Below, in pieces: positions 40,553-51,730 of a stretch of DNA of 64,000 nucleotides. The DNA lies in NCBI GenBank assembly GCA_030035585.1, contig CM057476.1, positions 26,086,501 to 26,150,500 of the forward strand, given 5' to 3'. The first letter of the stretch is position 1. Each line of letters opens with the position of its first letter. The notes under the pieces are model-generated. The model worked only from the letters and a program-made list of their open reading frames with translations. It was not told the origin of the DNA and did no database searches. Source of the stretch: Dugong dugon. Taxonomy: Eukaryota; Chordata; Mammalia; Sirenia; Dugongidae. A program made the position numbers and the translations under genes.

Positions 40553-41018
40553 TGATAGATTAGCTGCAATTAAAAAATTAGTATTATATTAGAATTAAAA
40601 GACAAAATAATAAACAGTGATAAAGTTTGAGCTATATATGACAAGAGTCGATATCATCAGTAGAGAATGAGTTCTTACAAATCAGTAAGATCAACATTCT
40701 GACAGGATTGGCAAATATGAATATGCAAATGGAATGTAAGTATTTACCAGTCCAATGACAAAAGTAAAATTGATATCACTAATAATTAATATACTTTATC
40801 TATAAACCTGGCTAGGTTTATAGAAAAACACTTATGTTGCTGAATTTTTGAGGAAAGGGTCACTCAGATGCATTGTTGGTAGACGCATAAATCAGTATGG
40901 CAAATTGGCCTAAAAATAGTGCTGGCTTTTTATTTTAATTGACATACATAAAATTAGTCACTTTGACATGTACAATAATTAATTGGTATTTAGTCATCTA
41001 CAATGTTGTACAACCACC

Positions 41019-41820
41019 ACCTCTGTTGTTACGCGTCGTCGAGTCAGCTCTAACTCATGACAACCTTAAACACAACAGGAGGAAGCACTGCTCAGTCCTG
41101 AGCCATCCTCACAATCTTTGCTATGTTTGAGCCCATTGTTGCAGCCACTGTGTCAATCCATCTTATTGAGAGTCTTCCTCTTTTCCAGAAGAGCCCTGGT
41201 GGCACTGTGGTTAAAGTGCTCAGCTGCTAACCAAAAGGTCAGTGGTTTCAACCCACTAGTCTGCTTCCATAAAGATTTATAGACTTGGAAACTCTATGGG
41301 GCAGTTCTCCTCTGTTCTATAGGGTTGCTATGAGTCAGAATTGGTTTGATAGCAATGAGTTTGGTTTGGTTGCTTCCTCTTTTTTACTGAAACTCTAGGT
41401 TACCAAGCATGATGTTTTTCTTCAGGGATTGGTCCAAAGTAAACGAGACCAAGTTTCTCCATCCTCACTTCTAAGGAGCATTCTGGATCCACTTCCTCCA
41501 AGACAGATTTGTTTGTTCTTCTGGCAGTTCATGGTATATTCACTATTCTTCACCAACACCACAGTTCGAATTTGTCAGTTCTTCTTAGGGCTTCCTTTTT
41601 CATTGTCCAGCTTTTGCATGCATATGAGGCAATTGAAAATACCATAGCTTGGGTCAGGCGCACCTTAGTCATCAAAGTGACATATTCACTTTTTAAGTTT
41701 TTAAGGAGGTCCTTTACAGCAGATTTGCCCCATGCAATACACTATTTGATTCCTTGACTGCTGCTTCCATGGGAGTTGATTATTGATCCAAGTAAAATGA
41801 AATCCTTAACAACTTGCCAC
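41019..41820 (-). mobile_element. RTE 3' portion within L1
   Basis: 'gttgttacgcgtcgtcgag', 'gccactgtgtcaatccatc', 'ggagcattctggatccac', 'gcatgcatatgaggcaattg', 'gcttgggtcaggcgcacc' and 'gttgattattgatccaag'. Split by an AfroSINE. The minus-strand frame reads decayed RTE protein; no intact ORF. Confidence 0.85.
41185..41372 (+). mobile_element. AfroSINE, innermost element of the nest
   Basis: 'agagccctggtggcactgtg', 'gcagttctcctctgttctat', tail 'cagaattggtttgatagcaa'. The perfect 11-bp TSD CTTCCTCTTTT lies at 41174-41184 and 41373-41383. Confidence 0.9.
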
Positions 41821-42550
41821 CGTCTTTATCTAGTTCAGAAACAGTTTAATCACCCCTAAAGGAAGCCCTGTACCCATTAAGGAGTTACTCCTCATTCCCC
41901 CTGCTTCCAAGCCCCTGGCAATCACTAATCTACTTTCTGCTCTTATGGATTTACCTATTCTGAATAATTCATAGAAGTGAAATCATACAATACGTAACCC
42001 TTTGTGTCTGGCTTCTGTCATTTAGCATAATGTTTTTGAGGTTCGTCCATATTGTAGCATGTATCAATCAGTACTTCATTCGTTTTTATAGCTGATTAAT
42101 ATTCAGTTGGCTGTGCCTGCTTTTTGATCTGTCAATTTGATGTCTGGAGATTTATCCCAAGAAAATTATCATGCAATTGTGCTAAGAACAGCTACCAGGA
42201 TCTTTCAGGATATGTTATTTAGATGGCCACAGGATGAGACTGGGGAAATTAATGACGATTTTTCTATATGATGGGATACTATGTAGGTATTGTCAGTTAT
42301 ACTGCAGTAGAATTTTCATAATATTAGAAAATATTTATGAAGTATTGATATTTTTTAAAAAATCACATTATAATAACTGTGTTTCCTGTGTGACCCCATT
42401 TCTATTCATTCCTTCTGTTAAAGAGCATTTGCTATGTGTGAATCTTTTACTGTGTGCCAGGCACGTTCTAGGTGCTGGATATAAAGCAGTGGTTTAAATA
42501 GACACAAATCACTCCTCAGGGAGCTTTCTGCCTTCCAGTGTGTGTATGAA

Positions 42551-42755
42551 GGAGTCCTGCTGGCACAACAGTGAAGTGCTTGACTTCTAACCTAAAGGTT
42601 GATGGTTCAAATCCACCCAGCAGCTCCACAGGAGAAAGAGCTGGTGATCTGCTCCCATAAAGATTGCAGCCAAGAAAACTCTGTGGGGCAGTTCTACTCT
42701 GCCACATAGGGTCACCATGAGTTGGAATCAACTAGACAGCATCCAACAACAGTAA
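42551..42755 (+). mobile_element. AfroSINE
   Basis: 'aaggagtcctgctggcacaa', 'atggttcaaatccacccagc', 'gcagttctactctgccacat', tail 'ggaatcaactagacagcatc' with an (AAC)n end. The probable TSD is CAGTGTGTG / CAGTGTGGG. Confidence 0.85.
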
Positions 42756-43089
42756 CAGTGTGGGTAGGTTGTGGAGGTGGGATTTAGGAGACAAGGATTC
42801 CATGGGGGCAGGCAGGAGCAGATTACACGCATGTGCTTTGAGAGTCTGGATGTATAAGCAGAAAAAATCTGGTTGGTGGATTACAAGCAATCTTGATTTC
42901 TTTTTATGTGCCTTTATTATCCACATTTTCTTCAATAAACATATGTGTTACTTTTATAATCAGGATAAAGAAAGCTGAGTTTTAAGCGGTGGGCTTAAGA
43001 ACTAATTATATAACGTCAAAAACAAACGTAATATAAATTGAAATTGAAGAATTTAAATTTTATAAACTCTGTGCTCACAATTATACATG

Positions 43090-43311
43090 TTTAAAAAAAA
43101 AAAAAAAAAAAACACTGTAGAAACCCAAATAGCAATTGTCTTTGTAAGTGATTGGCAAATAGTGCATGTTCAATAAATATCTGTTGGGCAAATGGATTAT
43201 TTTTCCCCTTTATTCCTCCTTAATTTTTGTATTTTCCAAATTTTCCTCAGTAGTGTGTGATTCCTGTCTTTGTGAAACAAAACACCGTACGTATATATAT
43301 ATATATATTTT
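43090..43311. repeat. Poly-A run and (TA)n
   Basis: An A20 run at 43094-43113 and a TA repeat near 43293-43310. Intervening 43135-43195 has an L2-like end ('catgttcaataaatatctg'). Confidence 0.7.
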
Positions 43312-43559
43312 AATTTTAATCATATATTTCTAAGAGAAACTTTAATGTAAGAAGTTAAGTGAGACCATGTTTGTACAAAGTGTCTTCTGCCTCATAGTAG
43401 GCCTTCTAAAAATGTTTGTTCTTGCTTTTCTCCCTGGAGTAATTTAAAAAGGATCCTATTTACAAGAGAAAATTGATTCCCACACAACTATTTCTCTCCT
43501 GCACATCTGTGATATAAATCATAGCCTCACGGAAGAACGTGCTCAAAGCTTGTAAACTT

Positions 43560-43755
43560 TCAGAATTGGAAGAGACCTTGAAGACCCTCATCATGCCCTT
43601 TTTCACTCTTACCCCCAATTTACTGATGAGAAAACTGAGGCCCAAAGAGGGGCCATTACCTGCCCTAGGTCACACAGGAGGCCAGTGACAGAACAGGAAT
43701 GGAAGCCCTTTCCTCGTTTCTCACAGTTCAGTTCTTTCCACTATATCCAGCTGCC
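43560..43755 (-). repeat. MIR3-like element
   Basis: 'ggaagagaccttgaagaccc', 'tactgatgagaaaactgagg', 'taggtcacacaggaggccag', 'ttctttccactatatccagc'. The best-preserved member of this type in the window. Confidence 0.6.
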
Positions 43756-44009
43756 CCTGCCAATTTTAGCATTTAAAAAATTATGATTTTGTGAAATTGT
43801 GTGGTTCTTGCGAGAGTAAGTTGGGCTGTTTAAGTTGGGCTGTTTAGAGGCCCTAACTCCCCTATCCAAACCCATGCTTCCCCTAGAGGATGCCTAATCC
43901 TCACAAAGAGATGAGGTCCAGATTCTTGAGGGAAAGTTCTAGAAGCCTCCCATTCCACCTTTGCAGCTACTGTGCCACACTTACCTCAGAGTTCCCCAAA
44001 AGAGCAACA

Positions 44010-44155
44010 CCCACTAACGCATTCAACGTTTCCTGAGGGCCTCCTCTGGGCCAGCTCCTGGGCTGGGCTCCAGGGATACAGAGATAGGCATGGCCCTCCC
44101 TGGTGAACTCAGATGCTAGCGGAGGAGAAAGACACATAAACAGATGGCCCAGACG
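44010..44155 (+). repeat. Ancient mammal-wide repeat, family not named (copy 5)
   Basis: 'gggcctcctctgggccagct', 'ctgggctccagggatacag' and 'gcggaggagaaagacacat' match the opening of the family. Confidence 0.4.
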
Positions 44156-44307
44156 TGACGGGACAAAGCCCCAAGCCTCAGAGAGATCAATCTCAGAGAG
44201 AGAGGCTGATGTTGCTTTAGGACGAAACTGGATAGAACACTCCATGAAGACAGTGACCTTAGCACCAAGTAAACCAGGATCCAGGAATGGGGCCCACTGA
44301 GGCCAGG

Positions 44308-44516
44308 GAGGAGCCCCTGAGTGGCACAATCAGTTAAGTGCTCGACTATTAACCAAACGTTTGGCAATTTGAACATACCCAGAGGCACCTTGGAGAACAG
44401 TCCTGGTGATCTGCTTCCAAAAGGTCACAGCCTTGAAAACCCTATGGAGCAGTTCTACCCTGCACACATAGGGTCGCCGTGAGTCAGAATTGACTGGATG
44501 CCAACTACTTTGGTTT
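44308..44516 (+). mobile_element. AfroSINE
   Basis: 'ggaggagcccctgagtggca', 'accaaacgtttggcaatttg', 'ggtgatctgcttccaaaag', tail 'cagaattgactggatgccaa'. Diverged but full length. Confidence 0.85.
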
Positions 44517-44674
44517 GAGTCTGAGGCCGGAGAATCCATTGACATTATAAGCAAAATGGCAGGAAGGTGCATTTTTTCCTTGGGAGAGAGTGTACAATTT
44601 TTCATCCAGCTGTCAGAAGAGATTTTAACTGCCTCTTGCCCATCAAAGAGTTTAAGAATCACTGTCTTATTGGA

Positions 44675-44877
44675 CAACTAGGCGGTGCAAAGCATTTGCA
44701 CTCAACTACTAACCTAAAGGCCAGTGGTTCAAACTCAGCCAGCGGCGCTGCGGAAGAGAGGCCTGGCTACCTGCTTCCATAAAAATCACAGCCAAGAAAA
44801 CCCTATGGAGCGGTTCTACTCTGAAACACATGGGGTCAAATCTGACTTGAAAGCAAAGGGTTGAGTGTTTGATTTTG
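44675..44877 (+). mobile_element. AfroSINE
   Basis: 'caactaggcggtgcaaagc', 'cagtggttcaaactcagcc', 'ggcctggctacctgcttcc' and a tail with 'aaatctgacttgaaagc'. The perfect 11-bp TSD GTCTTATTGGA lies at 44664-44674 and 44878-44888. Confidence 0.9.
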
Positions 44878-45061
44878 GTCTTATTGGATGAGGAGGCATT
44901 TCCTAGTGAGGAAGGTGAGAAAAGCATTCCTAGCGAAGGAAACGGTATGTGCAAATACAAAGAGATACAAATGCGTGTGGGGTGCCGGGAAAACAGAGAG
45001 TCCTCGGGTGGGATGGAGGTTGGGGTGTCTGTGGGGAAGGCAAAGAGGGGGCAGATGGGGC

Positions 45062-45132
45062 CCACGTCACAAACCCCCAGTGCTCTCAGGTTTTACCTTA
45101 CCACATCACAAACCCCCAGCTCTCAGGTCTTA
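45062..45132. repeat. Two-unit tandem duplication
   Basis: 'cgtcacaaacccccag..ctctcaggttttacc' is followed at once by 'catcacaaacccccag ctctcaggtcttaacc', a unit of about 40 bp. It lies inside the 213-codon frame 44869-45510, which I do not accept as a gene. Confidence 0.75.
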
Positions 45133-45254
45133 ACCCAGGAAGAAGTAATGATGTTCAGGGTTGCGTTTCTCTTGAGTCTTCTGTTAACTCCAGAGAGGCC
45201 CCTTTGCTTGGCATCCTCTGCTGGAAACCACTGGTCGCCCAAGCTTTCCTTGAG

Positions 45255-45400
45255 CCTTGTGATCCAGGGACCAGCATCATTGCATTTCGGTGGAAGCTGG
45301 TTGGAAATGCAGACTCTCAGGCCCTCCCCAAGCCTCTGGATTGGAATCTGCGTGCCCCCAAGACCCGCAGATGCACGGTCAAGTTTGACAAGTTCTGTCC
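45255..45400. mobile_element. MER5A fragment
   Basis: 'gaccagcatcattgcatttc', 'ttggaaatgcagactctcag', 'attggaatctgcgtgccc'. Confidence 0.6.
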
Positions 45401-45984
45401 TGAGGAATTCCTGTCACTCAGAAAGTCCACCCTGCTGCCTCCCCATGGCCCAGGTCTGCTCACCCTCCCCCCAGCCAGGCAGCTTCCCAGATTTCAGAGG
45501 AGGGAACTGAGGCACGGAGGGGGGACGTGCATTACCCAACATCAAAGGATTCGAGAAGCTGGGAAGAAACCATGCTAGCTCTCCCACCACCCAGGGTTGT
45601 CCCTTTCGTCTATCCTTGAGAGAAATGCCGCCAGTCCTCCGCTCTGAGCTCCTGCCCGCGGCCCTACCCAAGTCTGGTCCAGAGGCCCAGAGAGAAAGAC
45701 ATCCACGCCCTCCCTCTGCCTACCCTCCAAATCCTCTCAGCTCCCTGGTCATGTATAAAACATTCCCAGAAACCACTTATTCCTCATGCATTTTCCATGA
45801 GGCCGGGCCCAAGTTAAAACATATAAACATAAAAATATCAAGAAGCACTTTTTTAAAAAAAAAGGGCATGTTTCAGAAAATACCAAGAGACCCATTTGCA
45901 GGCTGGCGCCCCTCCCAGGGCAGGGATGCCAAGGCTGTTCTCTGCTTCCCTCCCCTCTTGCTGGCTTTCTCTCCTCTTAAAGTT
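45401..45984. other. Mostly unassigned; short MIR patch
   Basis: 45485-45545 has 'agggaactgaggcacgg', a MIR fragment. 45600-45900 is repeat-free with 'cctcatgcattttccatgag' and an A-rich run, and nothing further can be supported. Confidence 0.3.
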
Positions 45985-46085
45985 GCCCCTTTCCTCTCAA
46001 CTTCTGCCTTTTTTTTTTTCTTTTCATTTTTCTCTTCTCTCTTCTTTCTCTCATTTCTTTTCTCTCTTCTTTTTCCTTAAACTTT
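45985..46085. repeat. Pyrimidine-rich (CTTT/TCTC) tract
   Basis: About 100 bp almost free of purines on the plus strand. Confidence 0.8.
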
Positions 46086-46428
46086 TCCCCCTTTCCATTT
46101 GCCTCTGTTTCAAAGCGTCCGTCTGTCTGAGTTTCCACCTACATCTCTCAGGTTCTCCCTGCCTCTCTTTGCCTCCCTCTCTCTCTCCATATCCCTTTGC
46201 TTCTCTTTCTTTGTAACATTCTGAGTTAACATCCTTTGTCATTGTAGTTGTTGTTTTCTTCCTGCTTACTCCCCTCCCACTCACAAGAACGGCTAAAAAT
46301 CAAAAGCAATGACAATCACGCCAGGAGTCAGTAAAATATGGAGTAACTAGAACCTCACGCACTGCTGGTAGGAGTGTAAATTGGTATGAGCACTTTTGAA
46401 AACTCTCTGGCAGTTTCTACTTGTAGTT

Positions 46429-46649
46429 AAGGAGTCCCTGGATAGTACATACAGTTAACATGCTCAGCTGATAATTGAAAGGTTGGAGGTTCAAGTCTGC
46501 CCAGAGGTGCCTCAGAAGAAATGTCTGGTGATCTAGTTCTGAAAAATCAGCCACTGAAAACTCTATGAAGCACAGTCCTACTCTGACACACATGGAGTCA
46601 CCATGAGTTGGAATTGACTTAATGGCAACTGGTTTGGTTTTGGGTTTTA
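46429..46649 (+). mobile_element. AfroSINE ('gggactccctgggtgg' subtype)
   Basis: 'taaggagtccctggatagta', 'aaaggttggaggttcaagtc', 'gatctagttctgaaaaatc', tail 'gagttggaattgacttaatg'. Confidence 0.85.
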
Positions 46650-46990
46650 CTAAAACTAAACAGGCATTTACCCTATGACCAGAGACTCCATTCCTGGGTA
46701 TATTCTGAGGCTAAGTGTATAAGAATGTTTATAACAACTGTATCCATAATAGTTCAAATTGCAAACTATCCAAACAACCATCAACAGGAGAATAGATAAT
46801 TGAATTCTGGTATACTGACACATTGGAATATTGCACAGTTATAAAAAGGATGAACAACTGCTACATGTAACAGTGTGGATCGGTCTTCAAAAGATTATAT
46901 TTTGTGAACAAAAGCCTAGACACAAGAGAGAATAGCTAGACAAATAAACAGACCGACAGATAGCAGATAGACAGGCAAACTGGCAGACGC

Positions 46991-47180
46991 GGATGGATGG
47001 ATGGATGGATGGATGGATGGGTGGATGGATGGGTGGGTGGATGGGTGGATGGATGGATGGGTGGATGGATGGATGGGTGGATGGATGGGTGGGTGGATGG
47101 GTGGATGGATGGATGGGTGGATGGATGGATGGATGGATGGATGGATGGATGGATGGGTGGATGGATGGGTGGATAGATAC
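46991..47180. repeat. (GGAT)n / (GGGT) array
   Basis: About 190 bp of GGAT units with interspersed GGGT variants in patterned blocks. All six frames stay open across it, which explains the W-D-G and S-I-H-P artefact frames. Confidence 0.95.
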
Positions 47181-47859
47181 GTGGATAGATAGACAGATAT
47201 AGAGATATACTGTATGATTTCCATTTATATGAAGTTCAAGAACAGGCAACACTAATCTATGGTGACAGATATCAGTAGAGTGGTTATTTGGGGGGAGGGA
47301 TTACTGAGGGAGGGGGCCCAGGAAGCCTTCCAAGATGTTATGAATGTTCTATCTGGGTGGAGTATAAACATGGGTAAAAATTCATCAAGCTTTTCACTTA
47401 ACATTTGTGCAGTTTATTGCATATGAGTTTTACCTCAATAAAAATGAATACAAAGAAAAAAATAATACATGGTATTGATCACTATAATCATTATTACCAC
47501 TATTAGCAAATGGTTTGCATCCAGGGCCTACAAACTCAGACATGTTTTCAATCCCTTGGATTGAGATGGGCTGGGCATCTACACCCCAGAAAGGTTCCTC
47601 ATGATTGACACCTCGCCTTGCCACTAAACCAAGGTCGGGTCCTGAGACCTCACAGAAGTCTCTGGGGCCCTACCAACCAGTTTACACTCCGACCAACAGT
47701 GCAGGAGGTCTCAGCTGTGCCCAGACCAGACCTGAGACTGTTTGAAATGACCCACCTCAGCCAAGAAGCTGTTGTCACCTGGTTCTCACACTCCAGGCAT
47801 CTCTCTGATGCCTAGTTATTTCTTTCCCCTGCTTCATCTGTAACTATTATGATTATGGT

Positions 47860-48470
47860 TTAACTCAACACTTACTCTGATAATCAAGGAGTTAATTAAC
47901 AGCATAAAACCTGAACCCAAATTAATAGGAAGAGGGGGGCATATCCGGAGACCCAGGGGAAATCCTCTCTACCCACAAAGCCATTGCAATACTCTTACAG
48001 GCAACAGGGAAGGGAGGCAGGGAACCCAAACTCCAGCGTGGGTACTCTGAAAAGGCCTTTATTTATGTTTTTCTTCTTCATTTGAGGCCTCCCAGAAGGG
48101 GAGGAAAACATAGAACCCAGTTCTCCAGTTTCAACAGCGTGGGTGTGAGCCCAACACACACGCAACTCTAGAAGGCAAACGAAAACCCACTTATTTTCAT
48201 CGAAGGGGAGGAAACAGGAGCGGAGGGACCCGACACTATTAGTTAAATAATGGTGCTTAAAAATGCATTGAATTTAGCCGCCTCCCCCCTAAAAAAAATC
48301 TGGTATTTTCCTACTGAGTGTACTTTTTTCCCCCTGCCATGAATATTAATGCTCCTCTTGGAGATATCTACTTGAAAAAAACAAGAATAAATTAAATACC
48401 TACAGATTTTTCTAATTCCTCTTTTTGGTGACATGCCGTCATTACATCAAATTACTGAGATGGGCCCGTT
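47860..48470. promoter_or_regulatory. Repeat-free candidate conserved non-coding sequence
   Basis: Low-repeat AT-rich blocks with 'gagttaattaacagcataaa' (TTAATTAA), 'aggcctttatttatgttttt', 'gccatgaatattaatgctcc' and 'cgtcattacatcaaattactg'. Inference only. Confidence 0.25.
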
Positions 48471-48579
48471 CTCTTTTTTTTTTTTTTTTCTTTTTGGGTG
48501 AAAATTATGGAATATAAAGTATATGTAAATGGAGCAAAGGAAGAAAAAAAAAAAAAACCCTGTGAAGGAAGAATAGTGG

Positions 48580-48830
48580 AAGGAGAGGCATTAGGTATTC
48601 CGCTGGCGTAGTAGTCAGCCAATTAATCAAGCAGTGGCGAGAAAAAGATGCAGAAGGGATGGGTTCGCCCTTCATGTTGATGGGGCCGGCGCAGGGCAAA
48701 CGCTACGGCACCTGAGCTCACGGTTAGGCATGCAGAAAAGGATCATGGGAATATCTTCCCGTCTTTGTCTTTCTCATGAAGGATGGAAAATGTCAAGCTG
48801 TTGTTTGACTGGATTGAGGGGGTTGCCAGG
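48580..48830. promoter_or_regulatory. Repeat-free, CpG-bearing candidate non-coding element
   Basis: 'cgctggcgtagtagtcagcc', 'aattaatcaagcagtggcg' and 'ggccggcgcagggcaaacgc' keep CpGs in an otherwise CpG-poor neighbourhood. It follows a T16 run (48475-48489) and an A13 run (48545-48557). Confidence 0.25.
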
Positions 48831-49034
48831 GGCGGGGGGAAGTGGTGGAGAATTCGCAGTCTGGTGAGAGGCAAGGTTTTAACTCTTTGAGGACATCTCT
48901 GCCTCCCCTCCCACCCTAGCCCCCAGCTCCACCTTCTTCTTCTCCCAGACCTCCCCCCTCCAGCACATCTGTAGGGAACTCTGCCTGCACTCAGCAAGTG
49001 GGAAGGAGTTGATTGATGGTGACATGCAGGCTAG

Positions 49035-49064
49035 GGCAGCCAGTGTGTGTGTGGTGTGTGTGTG

Positions 49065-49112
<48 letters not shown>
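49035..49112. repeat. (GT)n microsatellite
   Basis: Long GT repeat with GG/GTG interruptions, ending in a CpG-rich 'cgtgcgcacgcg'. Confidence 0.95.
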
Positions 49113-49113
<1 letters not shown>

Positions 49114-49937
49114 CGTGCGCACGCGTGTCAGGGGAGAGGGTGGGAAGCATTTCCTCCCCCACCATAAGTGTTCTTTGTTCACTCTGGAAATGAGCGTACA
49201 TGAACCCTTCTCTCTCCAGCCCTCTTATGTCCCTTGAAAGCGATCAGTGTCCTGGACTCTGAGAGTGGCTGCCATGGGGACAGTGGTGGTAATGAGGCTG
49301 AGGCTGAAGCTGGGGCTCCTTCTGAGCACCCCTCAGTATGCTGAGCCACCCAGGAGGGAGGCCCAACAGGCATCCCCTGGAGCAGCCAGAATTCCAGTGT
49401 GACCCTGTTAGAGCTGACCTTTCCTGGGGCTGACACTAGAGGGAGAACCTCAGCGCAGGGCTCACCTCTCACACCAAAAACAGTGATGATAAAATAATAG
49501 TAATAGTCTGCCAGTTTCTATCAGCAATGCCTTGTCCTGACTCCTTTAAGTCCCTCTGCCATTTCAGCATTTTCAGACTCTGGCAAACCCATGATCCCAA
49601 GGAAGGATGTGTCATGAGTTCACTCATTGAGAAAACAAGTATTTGATTCTCCCCAACTGCCCTCGACAGGGCCTGGTGGGCATTGAGTGGCCTACTTGAG
49701 GATCCTGGGCATGGAGATGGAAATGAACTTGGACTTGGTGGGTAAGTGTGCATAGTGAGGGCTCCATCCCGTGTCTCCAGTTCTCACTCCAGTGCTCGCT
49801 GTCCTTTGGCCAAGAGACGGATGGGCAAAATGTCCTGGCCCTCTGCTCCAGCCACCTTAGCCCATGACCAGCCATTGACTATTGCCAGTTTATCATGCAA
49901 GTCCAATGTAAGCTCCGGATCCTGGATTCAATCAGTT
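49113..49937. other. No recognised feature
   Basis: Unassigned sequence; short frames only. Confidence 0.3.
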
Positions 49938-50090
49938 CCAACCCCCAAGTGTGGTCCATACACCAGCAGCATCCATCCCATCTGAGGGGTGGCTAGAAAT
50001 GCAGAATCTTTGACCCAAACTCTACTAAACTAGAATCTGCATTTTAATAACCCCAAGCGATTTGTACATTGAAGTTTGAGGGGCTGTTTT
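49938..50090. mobile_element. MER5A fragment
   Basis: 'aagtgtggtccatacaccag', 'aaatgcagaatctttgacc', 'aactagaatctgcatttta', 'ttgaagtttgaggggctg'. Confidence 0.65.
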
Positions 50091-50179
50091 AAGACAGTCT
50101 TTTCCCCTACATTTCACCATCTGAAGTCTGGATGTTCTAACGATCAATGGCAGCTTCTATGCCATGAAATATGGTAACA

Positions 50180-50413
50180 GGTAGCATTTACTGGAGCTGA
50201 CTACTTGCCAGGCGCTGTTCTAGTGCTCTACATACATTAAGTCAGCCCACCCTCACAAATACCCTTTGTGATGGGCACCATTTATATCCAGTGTTACAGA
50301 GGAGGACACACACAGAAAGAGGTGAAGGGACTTGCCCAAGGACACACAGCCCATAAGTGACATAGCCAAAATCTGAAACAAGGCTCCAGAGTCCACAGGC
50401 TTCACCTCTGTGC
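50180..50413 (-). repeat. MIR, full length
   Basis: 'actacttgccaggcgctgtt', 'ctctacatacattaagtc', 'acttgcccaaggacacacag', 'aggctccagagtccacagg'. Reverse-strand MIR, interrupted at its right end by MER5A. Confidence 0.8.
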
Positions 50414-50602
50414 CAGTGGTTCTCAAACCTGGGCGTGCATCAGAATCAAATGGAGGGCTTGTGGGAACATAGATTTCTGGTCCCCACCCCTAACTTTCTG
50501 ATCCAGAGGTCCAGAGTGGAGCCCGAGAATTTGCATTTCTAACAAATTTCCAGGCAATGCTGATGTTGCAGACCCGGGAACACTCTTTGAGAACCACCGC
50601 TG
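50414..50602. mobile_element. MER5A, full length
   Basis: Starts CAGTGGTTCTCAAACC and ends 'ctttgagaaccaccgctg', with 'ggagggcttgtgggaaca' and 'gagaatttgcatttctaac' between: 189 bp. No clear 8-bp TSD is left. Confidence 0.85.
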
Positions 50603-51270
50603 ACTGCAATGCTATCATTTCTTTTAAGAAACTTCCACCAAAGAGAATTGAAAGGTGAATTAGTGCATCTATCCATACAAGATAAAAAGAAAAAAAAAAA
50701 AACCCAAATAACTAAAGTACAAAAAAAAAAGGTGAGACATGCTCCGGAGAAGAGATGATTGCTTTTTGATGATCCCTTACTTGGTGGCACTAGCTGTCCC
50801 TGTGCTCCTCATTGCCACGGCTAATTGAGGGTACACTACAGCATTATTGCAGTAATAATCATTCCGTTATTTAACCTGGACGATACATGGTGTTATAATG
50901 AGTTTCCTTCCTCCGTTCATTAAACAGACATTTACAAGGCCCAGCCTGTCCTGGGCCAGGTTCTGCGCAGGACACCGGAGCTCAAGGCAGATAAGACATT
51001 GGCCTTGTCCTCAGACAACTCCCAGGTGGCTGATGCCCCCTCCATCTCAGAAGATTTGAATAATTCTGAGTCACAGCTAAGGGAAAAATAGTTCCATGTT
51101 ATTTTCTCAGAGTGCTGTGATGTTGGGGACAATTATATCTATTAATGAACTAAAAAAATCAAATAGTTTTTAAATACAAAATTGAAAATTAAACTCCCAA
51201 AGCCCTTCTCCCTAGTGATAATCACTTAATTTTTTTTCTTTGTGAACATCCTTTTATATCTCTGTCTCTC
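50603..51270. other. Unassigned
   Basis: Contains A-rich runs at 50690-50730. No family or gene recognised. Confidence 0.3.
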
Positions 51271-51278
51271 CTCCTCCT

Positions 51279-51311
<33 letters not shown>
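51271..51311. repeat. (CT)n microsatellite
   Basis: CT/CTC repeat on the plus strand. Confidence 0.9.
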
Positions 51312-51313
<2 letters not shown>

Positions 51314-51399
51314 CTCCATTACATACAGATACGTAACTAGACTAGACACCTCTACATTTGAAACAAGTGATAGAAAAAGGCTAGAAGTCGACCAGGCAG

Positions 51400-51730
51400 T
51401 CAGGCAGTTAAGGGTCCACAGGGCATCAGGGAAAGGGTTAAATACATAGTAAGATTCCGAGGTGTAAAGCTACATGTGGAGAAAAGTTAGACCAAGGATA
51501 GAGGTGGGAGGAAGTGAGAAGCAGACGAGGCTGCAGAGAAGGCAATGCCGGATAGTGGAGGACTCGCCAAGCCCTGGGGTGGAGTTTGGACTTTATCCTA
51601 AAACGAACAGGGAGCCATGGGGGATTGTAAGCAGGGAAAAGACAGGGTTGGGTCTGCTCTCTGTGACTGGTGTTGGGGAATGGACTCGAAGGAAAGAAGC
51701 CAGAGGCAGGGGGCTGGTTAGTTCAGTTTT
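51400..51730 (+). repeat. Ancient mammal-wide repeat, family not named (copy 6)
   Basis: 'gagtttggactttatcctaa', 'gggagccatgggggattgta' and 'gcagggaaaagacagggttg' match the middle of the family, as in copy 8 at 57985. Confidence 0.45.

Larger units (their letters stand above)
40932..42112 (-). mobile_element. L1 3' end, minus strand, within older L1M
   Basis: 'acatgtacaataattaattg' and 'tgttgtacaaccaccacc' are cut by an RTE at about 41019 and resume at about 41830 with 'cctgtacccattaaggagtt', 'cccctggcaatcactaatc', 'tttgtgtctggcttctgtc', 'aggttcgtccatattgtagc'. The probable TSD GTGCTGGCTTTTT / GTGCCTGCTTTTT agrees at 11 of 13 (40919-40931, 42113-42125). Confidence 0.8.
40575..42400 (+). mobile_element. 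Old L1M, outer host of a four-level nest
   Basis: Left part to 40931: 'caaatggaatgtaagtattt', 'cattgttggtagacgcataa', 'ggcaaattggcctaaaaat'. Right part from 42113: 'gagatttatcccaagaaaat', 'atgatgggatactatgtagg'. The two are colinear on L1M. A second L1, on the minus strand, occupies 40932-42112. Further L1-like 3' sequence near 42860-42960 may belong to it. Confidence 0.65.
46290..47465 (+). mobile_element. L1M 3' end with a SINE and an internal microsatellite
   Basis: 'ctcacgcactgctggtagga', 'tatgaccagagactccattc', 'aacaaccatcaacaggagaa', 'atactgtatgatttccattt', 'gagttttacctcaataaaaa'. An AfroSINE (46429-46649) and (GGAT)n (46991-47180) interrupt it. Confidence 0.8.

Noticed and set aside
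44103..44300. Possible small gene between repeats
   Set aside because: Overlaps the ancient repeat copy at 44010 and a minus-strand frame; no coding evidence.
44869..45510. 213-codon open frame, longest in the window
   Set aside because: It crosses a tandem duplication (45062-45132) and a MER5A fragment, has another 209-codon frame overlapping it, and shows no domain or signal.
46991..47180. Regular array considered as CRISPR-like
   Set aside because: A 4-bp microsatellite without spacers, in a mammalian genome.
46887..47252. Frames rich in S-I-H-P or W-M-D-G
   Set aside because: Translation of the (GGAT)n array.
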